DNA of 50,796 nt from Oligoflexia bacterium. GTDB lineage: Bacteria > Bdellovibrionota > Bacteriovoracia > Bacteriovoracales > Bacteriovoracaceae. Shown here one piece after another: positions 1-7,244 of the stretch (its first letter is position 1; each line of letters starts with the position of its first letter). Location: positions 1 to 50,796 of the forward strand of contig JADFZW010000035.1 of the NCBI GenBank assembly GCA_015232355.1, in the 5' to 3' direction. A program made the position numbers and the translations under genes. The notes beneath the pieces were generated by a model that saw nothing but the letters and a program-made list of their open reading frames with translations, had not been told where the DNA came from and made no database searches.

Positions 1-1301
1 CCATCATTTTTTAAAGCACAAGAATGAGAATATCCAAGAGCAATACTTTTAACATCTTTAAGACCAGGTGGCGGGATTGATCGGTTATCATGATGATACC
101 CCCAACAAACAACACTCCCATCATTTTTTAAAGCACAAGAATGAGAATATCCAAGAGCAATACTTTTAACATCTTTAAGACCAGATAGCAGGGTTATTTG
201 GTAATTTTCATTATTCCCCCAGCAAACAACACTCCCATCATGTTTTAAAGCACATGAGCTCCACCATCCCAGGACAATACTTTTAACATCTTTAAGACCA
301 AAGGGCGGGGTTGCTTGGTTACTACCATTATTCCCCCAACAAACAACAGTTCCATCATTTTTTACAGCACATGAGTGATACCCTCCTAGCGCCAAGACTT
401 TATTTTCTTCCTCATCATAATTAAGATATTTTTTCTCCCAATCATTTCCGAATCTCTCAATCTCACTTTTATCTAAGATTAAATCTTTAGTCTCATCAAC
501 AAATGATTTTAATTTTTTAACATAACTCTCTTTTGGTTTTCCTTGACCTTCGATTTTAATTGGGGTCATTAATTGAAGATAGTCTTCATAGCTATGAGCA
601 CTTTTTTCTAATCCTTCTTTTTTAAATAAGAGATGAATATCTTCGTTTGTAACTTTTCCAAGAAGAGAATTAAGTTGTGATAGCTTGTGTGTTTTGAAAT
701 ATTCTTGAATGATAAATTCAAGTAAAAGCGATTTACCTGCAATCGCAACAGCTGGTGAATTTAAAATCTTCGCCAACTTAGAATCATCTTTTAATGTTTT
801 ACTATCAAAACCAAACTTCAAACGCAAAAAACGCTCTCTGATTTCAGCATCCATAATTGAATTCTCAAAGTTGTTGTTTTGTAAATTCTCATCACTTATT
901 TTTAATCCTCGCAAATCCATTTTTTGCAAATTTAGATTTTTAAATTTACTTTGAAGTAAATCTACAACGTAATATTTTTTTGCGACTACATCTGAAGGTT
1001 TAGATGTCTCGTGAGCTATCAATGCATTCTCTAAAGCTGAAAAATCATTTGATTTTTTTAATATTTCCTCTGAAAATATTTCACAATTACCTTTAAAATT
1101 GCTGTCAGTATCTTTGCTTACTTTGCTTACTTTGCTTACTTTGCTTACTTCGCTTACTTCAAGATAAAGTTTGCCATCTTTAATGTGCATATTATGCATA
1201 TGATTATGCATATGATTTTCAGTACTAGCATAAACTCCTTTTGAAATAAAAAAAATTGTAGCTATAGTAATTATCAAGATCAAAACGTTTGTTGTTTTCA
1301 C
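1..1301 (-). CDS. Secreted RCC1-repeat protein (copy A), C-terminus beyond left edge
   Basis: The gene reads leftward from a GTG at 1301 placed five bases after an AGGAGGG ribosome site, and stays open to base 1, so its C-terminus lies outside the window. A hydrophobic signal peptide ending near ...VYAS is followed by a His/Met-rich stretch, a run of five Val-Ser-Lys type triplets, a helical middle region, and at least four RCC1-type repeats (consensus HSCALKNDGSVVCWG, about 37 residues each, the last cut by the edge). It is a close paralogue of the protein at 5095-6843, but where that protein has a RING finger this one has a short cysteine-free stretch. The start is only 13 bases after the stop of the RBR gene at 1315-3588, so the two are probably co-transcribed. 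RCC1 repeats usually form beta-propellers that bind proteins; the partner is unknown. Each repeat has two cysteines that could form a disulfide outside the cytoplasm. Confidence 0.85.
   Translation of the reverse strand, partial: MKTTNVLILIITIATIFFISKGVYASTENHMHNHMHNMHIKDGKLYLEVSEVSKVSKVSKVSKDTDSNFKGNCEIFSEEILKKSNDFSALENALIAHETSKPSDVVAKKYYVVDLLQSKFKNLNLQKMDLRGLKISDENLQNNNFENSIMDAEIRERFLRLKFGFDSKTLKDDSKLAKILNSPAVAIAGKSLLLEFIIQEYFKTHKLSQLNSLLGKVTNEDIHLLFKKEGLEKSAHSYEDYLQLMTPIKIEGQGKPKESYVKKLKSFVDETKDLILDKSEIERFGNDWEKKYLNYDEEENKVLALGGYHSCAVKNDGTVVCWGNNGSNQATPPFGLKDVKSIVLGWWSSCALKHDGSVVCWGNNENYQITLLSGLKDVKSIALGYSHSCALKNDGSVVCWGYHHDNRSIPPPGLKDVKSIALGYSHSCALKND
1113..1157. repeat. 9-bp coding tandem repeat, five units
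   Basis: Five head-to-tail 9-bp units (TTTGCTTAC on the plus strand, the last with one change) encode repeated Val-Ser-Lys/Glu in the N-terminal part of the RCC1 protein. Paralogue B has only a single such unit at this place, so the array expanded after duplication. The period is a multiple of three, so slippage would change protein length without a frameshift. Confidence 0.85.
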
Positions 1302-1314
1302 AGCATCCCTCCTA

Positions 1315-3588
1315 TTATTTTTCAAAATCCCACATAATATTCTTCTTCTCTTGAAATAATCGAGAGCGAAGATCACTCTCTTCTAGCTTTACTTTTCCTG
1401 AGTTTATTTGCGCTTCTAATACTTTTTTTCGTCTTATCATCTCCGCTTTCAATCCATCCGATAATTTATTCCAGTATGGATGTTTCTCATCGATAATTTG
1501 ATCAGCGTGACCATCAGTTAATTCAGTATATTTTGTGTAGATCTCTCCGGTTATCATATTTAAATCCCCTGGTACTCGGTAGACTCTTGGAGATGAATAC
1601 TCTGCTGGTTTAACATCATAATTGACCGCTAAAGATTTATTTCCTCCTATTAAATCTTTTTTATCCTTGCAAACTGCACAGGTAACGTGGTTGCATGCAT
1701 CTGTTTTAGATAAAGACCCCCTACAACTAACGCTTGGACATGGTCTCGTATAGTAATATGGATCGCGCATAAGTGATCTTAAAAGACCATCAGAGTTTCC
1801 CTCTAGCATTTTTTGTCTTTGATATTCTAGGCAACTAATTCTATTATTGTGAGCACCCTTGCACTTAGGGCAATTAATAATTTCACAGCAAGGACAAGTA
1901 ACAGAAGATCCATTTAGATTTGCATCCTTGAAGTGCATTTGACAATTATTAGTAGGACATCGGTAATAATTAAAGTCATTACGTAAATAACTTCCAATCT
2001 TTGTTAGTAATGACAGCGAATACGCTTTTTCATATCCTTTACATTCTTCATTCGACGAATAGATGCTTTTCAATTCAGCAAGAGGGATCATATGTTTGCA
2101 AAATCGATTAAAACATTTAAGGCCATTACCTTGTTTCATTTGTTCTTTTACGTAACTAGCGTAACAATTTTTGCATATTTTTAAACCACAACATTCGCTG
2201 GTAATCACCTCTTCTTCATCTCCCGAACAAATAACACATTCTCCTTTACTGGTAGTAATATTTTTAACGTTATTTAATCCTTCAACCATACTAACAAGTT
2301 CTTTTTCTACCGAGTGATCGTTACTTTTGTCTGTTGATTTACCTACTTCCTCTTTTAAATAAGTGGCCAATTTTTTCAGTGTCTGCGTATTATATAAAGA
2401 GAGCTCTCGTTCTTTTATTTTATCAAATGTATTATCAGTAAATGTTATCTCTTTTTTTAGTAATTTAATCTCTTCAGGAGAAGAGATTTCTAAATCTTCA
2501 AAATATTTCACAGGCAAAGAAGAGATAACTTTTTTTATCTCCTCAGATAAATTATTACTCTTTAAATTAATCTTTAATGATTTTATAATTCCTAGTAGTT
2601 GCTTACAACTATTCGTTAATGGAATAACCTTTGTTAGAGTTTTTACAAAACTCTTTTCCCAAATGCTTTTACATTCATCTAATTTGTTTGGCGGACACTG
2701 TGATAAAAGAGATGTGAGGGATGTAAAATGTTCAATCACTTCTTCTACTGAAATCTTCTTCGTTTCAACTTGGAAGATTAATTCTTTTGAAGTTGTTATA
2801 CTCTCTATCTCTGTCATTAATTTAGAATTAATGGGTAACTTTAATTTTTGAACAGCAGTAGGAATAATTTCAGCAAATAGTGCTTTCATCATATTAGAAG
2901 CATCATTTGTTTGACCAAGAGTCGTTCTACTTACACTCGCAACAGTCTCCATAAATTTATCCCCTAGAGTGCTGCTATTTTCAGTAGATAAAATTTTAAC
3001 TAAGTAATCTGCAAATAAAATTTCTTTACTAAATAATTTTTTATATGCACTTAAAGCTTTCATCTTGAATTTGCCAGGATCAAATGTTTGCGCCAAAAGA
3101 TGCAATTTACTATCAACATACTTGCTAGGATCAACTGCTTTTGGGCCAGGATTACCAGGACTATCAAAAGACATAATTGATAGATTTAAAGATTTAATAT
3201 AGCTTTCAAAAGTGTTAGCATTACTTGTTTCACTCTCTTCATTCTTAATTATATCCTCAAATAAAAGATTATTTTTTTTCGTTGATCTACTAAGAAAATT
3301 AATTCTATTTATGGCCTCTAATCCTTCCTCGCTATTTATTTGATTTAATTTTCTTCTATCCATTATCTCTGAAATATATGTTTGCAACTGTTGCCAAGTA
3401 GTAATAAGCTTCTCTGTATTCTTTGTTAGTCCTGGCATAATTCTAGAAGCAATCTCATTCCTTAAATCGAAGGATATCTTTTTTTCTTTTGATCCTTCTT
3501 GTGTTCCAAATGCTACAGTAGAAAATAACAAAAAGAAAATCCAACAATGTAAAAATGATTTTGTGCTCTTTGTGTTCTTTGTGTTCAT
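1315..3588 (-). CDS. Secreted RBR (RING1-IBR-RING2) E3 ubiquitin-ligase-like protein
   Basis: A 757-residue protein. Residues 1-29 look like a Sec signal peptide with cleavage near ...VAFG-T, so it is probably exported. Residues 30-445 are mostly helical and unrecognised. Residues 451-497 form RING1: C451/C454, C466-C467, C472/C475, C492/C497; the usual His is Leu469, with the CC pair perhaps giving an all-Cys site as in CNOT4. Residues 544-586 form a full IBR: C544, C549, C565, C568, C573, C576, H580, C586. Residues 617-640 match the first half of RING2: C617, C622, then C632-N-H634, C637, C640. By alignment with HHARI and parkin, C632 is the catalytic cysteine that carries ubiquitin as a thioester. 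The last RING2 zinc site (with FCWxC) is absent. RBR ligases are typically eukaryotic and act with E2-ubiquitin, so a host-directed effector is the natural inference; no activity is shown. ATG with AAGGA eight bases upstream. It heads an operon with the RCC1 gene. Confidence 0.85.
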   Translation of the reverse strand: MNTKNTKSTKSFLHCWIFFLLFSTVAFGTQEGSKEKKISFDLRNEIASRIMPGLTKNTEKLITTWQQLQTYISEIMDRRKLNQINSEEGLEAINRINFLSRSTKKNNLLFEDIIKNEESETSNANTFESYIKSLNLSIMSFDSPGNPGPKAVDPSKYVDSKLHLLAQTFDPGKFKMKALSAYKKLFSKEILFADYLVKILSTENSSTLGDKFMETVASVSRTTLGQTNDASNMMKALFAEIIPTAVQKLKLPINSKLMTEIESITTSKELIFQVETKKISVEEVIEHFTSLTSLLSQCPPNKLDECKSIWEKSFVKTLTKVIPLTNSCKQLLGIIKSLKINLKSNNLSEEIKKVISSLPVKYFEDLEISSPEEIKLLKKEITFTDNTFDKIKERELSLYNTQTLKKLATYLKEEVGKSTDKSNDHSVEKELVSMVEGLNNVKNITTSKGECVICSGDEEEVITSECCGLKICKNCYASYVKEQMKQGNGLKCFNRFCKHMIPLAELKSIYSSNEECKGYEKAYSLSLLTKIGSYLRNDFNYYRCPTNNCQMHFKDANLNGSSVTCPCCEIINCPKCKGAHNNRISCLEYQRQKMLEGNSDGLLRSLMRDPYYYTRPCPSVSCRGSLSKTDACNHVTCAVCKDKKDLIGGNKSLAVNYDVKPAEYSSPRVYRVPGDLNMITGEIYTKYTELTDGHADQIIDEKHPYWNKLSDGLKAEMIRRKKVLEAQINSGKVKLEESDLRSRLFQEKKNIMWDFEK

Positions 3589-3764
3589 AGAAAAAATCCT
3601 TTTTTATTTAGTTTATAAGAAAGTACTGAGTACTATCTAAGATCTCTATTATCACTTCATTTATTTGATAAATAGGCCAAGTGTACTTTTTTTAGAAAAA
3701 AGTATACCTAGAAGTGTCTGACCAGATTTTATTTAGCATTTTTTGTGATAAATATAATTGTCAC
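3586..3764 (-). repeat. Upstream element copy 1, with hairpin (RBR gene leader)
   Basis: About 175 bp directly upstream of the RBR start codon recur, with few changes, at 10870-11066, and the distal 120 bp recur at 6862-6981 upstream of the RING-RCC1 gene. Within it, 3679-3709 is a near-perfect inverted repeat (AAGTGTACTTTTTT, 3-nt loop, AAAAAAGTATACCT). In at least two copies it lies in the promoter position of a secreted eukaryote-like gene, so it probably carries shared transcription signals. No clear -35 box could be assigned. Confidence 0.75.
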
Positions 3765-3770
3765 TTTTTT

Positions 3771-3807
3771 GTTCACACTTTCTTGTTCACACTTTCTTGT
3801 TTACAGG
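3771..3807. repeat. 14-bp tandem repeat at the distal end of element copy 1
   Basis: GTTCACACTTTCTT occurs twice exactly and begins a third time (GTTTACAGG). It abuts the upstream element; a different 14-bp array sits at the equivalent place beside copy 2. Confidence 0.75.
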
Positions 3808-3808
3808 T

Positions 3809-4039
3809 ATGGCGTTTACCTACTGTCTAAACGTAAACTCATTAAGAGATAGGCGAGAAGACATAGGTTTTCTGATCAAGTATTTCATGGATGAATTATC
3901 AGAAAAATTATCAGAAAAATTACATACAGATCTTCCCGAACTAACAAATTATATTGTTGAGTTATTAAGTAGCTATGGTTGGCCAGGAAATGTGATTGAA
4001 CTTAGATCAGTATTGGAAAAATTAATACTGACTCTTTGA
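3809..4039 (+). pseudogene. Fragment of a sigma-54-dependent transcription activator (AAA+ C-terminal part)
   Basis: The translation holds the motif LRDRREDI, then a spaced SYGWPGNVIELRSVLE. These are hallmarks of the C-terminal half of the NtrC-type sigma-54 interaction domain (the usual text is LRERxEDI ... YxWPGNVRELxN). Everything needed for function is missing: no Walker A, GAFTGA loop or Walker B precedes it, and a stop at 4039 removes the DNA-binding HTH. A 12-bp in-frame duplication (SEKL twice) lies in the middle. It begins right where the tandem repeat beside element copy 1 ends, so it was probably truncated by the rearrangement that placed the element here. The ATG is only nominal. 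Confidence 0.7.
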
Positions 4040-4253
4040 TCTTCTTTTTTAATATAAAAGCGGACATATCAGATACTAGACTTTGCTCTGACGATCCATC
4101 AAGCTTGCAAGTTCATTTGAAGCTCATTTGTGCCAACACATTTCTTGAATTGCACTGAACAAGCAGACTTTTCACAAAAAGTGATTTTATACCGGTGAAT
4201 ATTGTATAAGACAATTTTTATCAATCATCAGTATTTTTTAATGGTTAAAATAT

Positions 4254-4661
4254 CTATTTCAGAAATAGTTCCAGAAATTGTTTTGGGTCAACAATCTTAG
4301 TATACTTAAAAGATTTAAGTGGTAACAGATGCTCTTTATCACCAGTAATTAAAAATTTAGCACATCCAAGTACGGCGGTTTCTAAAATTAAATTATCGGT
4401 ATGATTGTTCGGTATAATTTTTATAGTACCGTTGGGTTCATATAGATCTGTGATTTGAAGGATTCGATTAATAAGTTTAGCTACTTTTTTAGGTGAAAAA
4501 TCAAATTTATTAATAAGATTTTTTTTCAACTCTTCTAAAATTATCATTGATGAAATAACATTGATTTTTCGATTAAAGGCCAAATCAACTACAACAGAAG
4601 GACTTCCAGAAAACATAACACCACTAATCCATATATTAGTGTCTATGCAGACTTTCAGCAT
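4254..4661 (-). CDS. PIN-domain toxin (putative RNase of a type II TA pair)
   Basis: A 135-residue single-domain PIN protein of the COG1569 type. It opens with the acidic motif CIDTNIWIS (Asp7), has EELKKNL in the middle, and later N-H-T-D-N and ITGDKEHL supplying the remaining acidic metal ligands of the Mg-dependent ribonuclease site. PIN toxins of this type cut RNA and are held inactive by a co-expressed antitoxin. The start is two bases after the stop of the ribbon-helix-helix gene 4664-4897, the usual antitoxin-then-toxin order, with AGGAAGGA at the end of the antitoxin gene as ribosome site. It looks intact and sits between the two duplicated RCC1 loci, where it could help keep the region in the genome. 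Confidence 0.88.
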   Translation of the reverse strand: MLKVCIDTNIWISGVMFSGSPSVVVDLAFNRKINVISSMIILEELKKNLINKFDFSPKKVAKLINRILQITDLYEPNGTIKIIPNNHTDNLILETAVLGCAKFLITGDKEHLLPLKSFKYTKIVDPKQFLELFLK

Positions 4662-4663
4662 CT

Positions 4664-4897
4664 TTATTTCCTTCCTGAGCGTACTATTTTAGCAATATCA
4701 TCTTCTTTTAACTTTTTCTTTTTAGCAACTTTTTTGCCTTCTTTTCTTATTGCATTTAAATCCCTATTTGCCAAATATTGCCTAAATGCCTCTCTAAGTA
4801 ACTCTGAAACTGTTCGATGCTCAGAATTTGCAATGGCCATAACCTCTTTTTCCATTTCAGGGGGAAGTGAAAGACTTATAACTTTTGCTGTTCTCAT
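4664..4897 (-). CDS. Ribbon-helix-helix (CopG/Arc-type) antitoxin
   Basis: A 77-residue protein. The N-terminal 45 residues have the RHH pattern: a short strand (KVISLSLPPEM), helix, turn (HRTVSELLREAFRQYL). This fold dimerises and binds DNA through the strand. The C-terminal third is Lys-rich and would be the toxin-binding part. The ATG follows GGAG with a nine-base spacer. As in other TA modules it probably represses its own promoter, in the 4898-4970 interval that contains AT-rich repeats (taataattattatta). It pairs with the PIN gene immediately downstream. Confidence 0.87.
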   Translation of the reverse strand: MRTAKVISLSLPPEMEKEVMAIANSEHRTVSELLREAFRQYLANRDLNAIRKEGKKVAKKKKLKEDDIAKIVRSGRK

Positions 4898-4976
4898 ATA
4901 TAAAATCTCCGTTATTAACTGTTAATAATTATTATTAACAAGAGAATAGGATCTTGTCTAGAAAAAAACGAAAACG

Positions 4977-5043
4977 GTGTCACGCTCCTAATGGTAGCAA
5001 CAACACATTAGCTGCTCTATAGCTACCAAATGTAGACTGGCAC
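4977..5043. repeat. 67-bp structured repeat, copy A
   Basis: Nearly identical (about five differences) to 7127-7193. It holds nested inverted repeats: an outer GTGTCA ... TGGCAC and an inner GGTAGC ... GCTACC. It lies 51 bp past the stop of the RING-RCC1 gene. In minus-strand sense it is followed by a T-rich run, so a terminator-like role is possible. Confidence 0.75.
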
Positions 5044-5094
5044 TAACTCTTAAAATTATTTTTCTCATAAATACCTTCATAACATCTCCAATTT

Positions 5095-6843
5095 TTAATC
5101 GATTTTTACTCTAAGATTTTCTGGCGGGGTTGATTGGTTATGGCGATTATCCCCCCAACAAACAACACTACCATCATTTTTTAAAGCACATGAGTGGTGA
5201 TCTCCTAGCGCAATACTTTTAACATCACTAAGACCAGATGGCGAGGTTGATTGGTTATGGCCATCATTCCCCCAACAAACAACACTTCCATCATTTTTTA
5301 AAGCACATGAGTGGATCCCTCCTAGAGCAATACTTTTAACATCACTAAGACCAGGTGGCGGGGTTGATTGGTAATGGCCATCACTCCCCCAACAAACAAC
5401 ACTTCCATCATTTTTTAAAGCACATGAGTGGATCCCTCCTAGAGCAATACTTTTAACATCACTAAGACCACGTGGCGGGGTTGATTGGCTATAGCCATTA
5501 TACCCCCAACAAACAACACTTCCATCATTTTTTAAAGCACATGAGTGGATCCCTCCCAGAGCAATACTTTTAACATCACTAAGACCAAATGGCGGGGTTG
5601 ATTGATTTTCGTTATTCCGCCCCCAACAAACAACACTCCCATCATTTTTTAAAGCACATGAGTGCTGCCCTCCTAATGCCAAGACTGTATTTCCTTCATC
5701 ACTATAATTGCGATATTTTTTCTCCCAATCATTTCCGAATCTCTCAATCTCACTTTTATCTAAGATGAGATATTTAGTCTCATCAACAAATGATTTTAAT
5801 TTTTCAACATATCTCTCTTTTGGTTTTTTTTGACCTTCGATTTCAACTGGAATCATTAATCGAAGATAGTCTTCATAGCTATGAGCACTTTTTTCCAATC
5901 CTTCTCTCTTGAATAAGAGATGAATATCTTCGCTTGGAATTTTCCCAAGAAGAGAATTAAGTTGTGAGATAGAGTGTGTTTTGAAATATTCTTGGACAAT
6001 AGATTCAAGCAAAAGCGAATTACTTGCAACCAATGGTGAATTCAAAAGTCTTGCCAATGACGAATCATTTTCTAATATTTTCTTGTCACTTAAAAGACAT
6101 TTAGAGACGCTCACTTGAATAAAGTCATCAATTATTTTTTTATCACTACTTGCAATACTTGCGCTGTCATCTGTTACTTGCAATCCATTTATAAATTTAA
6201 TATATTGAGCGGTATCCTTACAAATGCTACTCTCGAAATTTTCAAGCTTTAACTTTAAGAAACGATTCCTGGTATTAGCATCCATAATTGAATGTTCAAA
6301 GTTATTGTTTTGTAAATTCTCATCACTTATCTCTATTCCTCGCAAATCCATTTTTTGTAAGTTTAGATTTTTAAATTTACTTCGAAGTAAATCTAGAGCG
6401 TAATATTTTTTCGCAACCACAGACGAAGGTTTATTAATGGTCACTTCATTTTGATTAAAATTTTTATTGGTACAATGTTGATTATTAAATAAACAATCAG
6501 TAATTGTTCCCGTAGTTACACCAAAAGTATTTGAACAATTTTCACAGTAGGAGTGCTTGCACTTATTTAATGTGCAGTAAGAAGATTCCTTAGCAATCTT
6601 TTCATTACAGACAGCACAGCTTACGCCCTCCAAGAAAGTAGCTATTTGTTTTGCTGGCCCTTCTGAGATTATCTCGCAATTACCTTCGAGATCGCTGCTT
6701 ACCTCAAGATAGAGCTTACCCTCTTTGATATAAATATGGTTTTCAGTGCTAGCATAAGTTTCTTTTGCAATAAAAAAGATTGTGGCCATAGTAAATATCA
6801 AGATCAATACATTTGTTGTTTTTGCTTTGATTGTTATTTCCAT
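5095..6843 (-). CDS. Secreted RING-finger plus RCC1-repeat protein (copy B)
   Basis: The start is placed at the ATG at 6843 (MEITIKAKTT), six bases after AGGAGGG; the reading frame is open 18 codons further up, without an equal ribosome site. The product is 582 residues. Residues 1-32 are a signal peptide or anchor. Residues 76-124 form a RING-type finger: C76-x2-C79, C90, C95-x-H97-x2-C100-x2-C103, C117-x6-C124. Residues 155-185 are leucine/asparagine-rich (pentapeptide-like). Residues 387-575 are five RCC1 repeats of about 37 residues with HSCALKNDGSVVCWG cores, almost identical at DNA level. RING fingers recruit E2 enzymes in eukaryotes, and RCC1 propellers often supply substrate binding, as in HERC ligases; a secreted RING-RCC1 protein suggests an effector aimed at eukaryotic ubiquitin, but this is inferred. 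It is paralogous to 1-1301, which lacks the RING. Confidence 0.83.
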   Translation of the reverse strand: MEITIKAKTTNVLILIFTMATIFFIAKETYASTENHIYIKEGKLYLEVSSDLEGNCEIISEGPAKQIATFLEGVSCAVCNEKIAKESSYCTLNKCKHSYCENCSNTFGVTTGTITDCLFNNQHCTNKNFNQNEVTINKPSSVVAKKYYALDLLRSKFKNLNLQKMDLRGIEISDENLQNNNFEHSIMDANTRNRFLKLKLENFESSICKDTAQYIKFINGLQVTDDSASIASSDKKIIDDFIQVSVSKCLLSDKKILENDSSLARLLNSPLVASNSLLLESIVQEYFKTHSISQLNSLLGKIPSEDIHLLFKREGLEKSAHSYEDYLRLMIPVEIEGQKKPKERYVEKLKSFVDETKYLILDKSEIERFGNDWEKKYRNYSDEGNTVLALGGQHSCALKNDGSVVCWGRNNENQSTPPFGLSDVKSIALGGIHSCALKNDGSVVCWGYNGYSQSTPPRGLSDVKSIALGGIHSCALKNDGSVVCWGSDGHYQSTPPPGLSDVKSIALGGIHSCALKNDGSVVCWGNDGHNQSTSPSGLSDVKSIALGDHHSCALKNDGSVVCWGDNRHNQSTPPENLRVKID

Positions 6844-6861
6844 AATATCCCTCCTGATATT

Positions 6862-6981
6862 CCCATTATCACTCCATTTATTTGTCAAATAGGCCAAGTG
6901 TACTTTTTTTTAAAAAAAGTATACCTAGAAGTGTCTGACCAGATTTTATTTAGCATTATTTGTGGTAAATATAATGGGCAC
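6862..6981 (-). repeat. Upstream element copy 2 (RING-RCC1 gene leader)
   Basis: It matches the distal part of copy 1 (3586-3764) closely, including the hairpin, here 6896-6926, and the AT-rich end reading TTTAGCAT...TTGTGG. The part of copy 1 next to the RBR start is not present; here the element joins a leader with its own AGGAGGG site in front of the RCC1-type gene. Confidence 0.75.
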
Positions 6982-7034
6982 TCACTCAAGCACACTCACT
7001 CAAGCACACTCACTCAAGCACACTCACACACTTG
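6979..7034. repeat. 14-bp tandem repeat CACTCACTCAAGCA, 3.5 units, plus CA/TG palindrome
   Basis: Three exact 14-bp units (6979-7020) are followed by a partial unit and a near-palindrome of CACACA and TGTGTG. It sits at the distal border of element copy 2, the same place as the unrelated 14-bp array at 3771-3807. Confidence 0.85.
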
Positions 7035-7126
7035 TGTGTGTAAACGCACCTTATTTTAGATGATTAAACTTAAAAGCTTTACATTTGATGGTGGTCAGTT
7101 AAGAAAAGAAAAAAGAAAAGAAAAAA

Positions 7127-7193
7127 GTGTCACGTTCCGAATGGTAGCAACAACACATTAGCTGCTTTATAGTTACCAAATGTAGACTGGCAC
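7127..7193. repeat. 67-bp structured repeat, copy B
   Basis: The second copy of the repeat at 4977-5043, 51 bp past the stop of the MORN-repeat gene. One arm difference (GCTACC to GTTACC) keeps pairing as G-U if the plus strand is transcribed, but would give an A-C mismatch in a minus-strand RNA. A GA-rich tract (7101-7126) adjoins it. Confidence 0.75.
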
Positions 7194-7244
7194 CAAAAAT
7201 TCCAGCACCAAAAACCCAGCGCTATAGGGAAAGTTGGATCATCA

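Noticed and set aside
2363..2851. A plus-strand open frame of 162 codons
   Set aside because: It is antisense to the RBR gene, with no domain signal and no ribosome site; it is a by-product of that gene's codon pattern.
3679..3709. The leader hairpin as a plain rho-independent terminator
   Set aside because: Its stem is A/T-rich rather than G/C-rich and no separate T run follows it, so it does not meet the usual criteria; left as an unexplained inverted repeat.
3758..4039. An intact regulatory gene at the sigma-54 activator motif
   Set aside because: Only the C-terminal AAA+ part is present, without Walker motifs or the DNA-binding domain, and it starts at a repeat border.
4977..5043. Possible integron attC site or tRNA-like structure in the 67-bp repeat
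   Set aside because: The ends lack the GTTRRRY / RYYYAAC core sites, and there is no T-loop or acceptor-stem pattern. It fits only a generic hairpin repeat.
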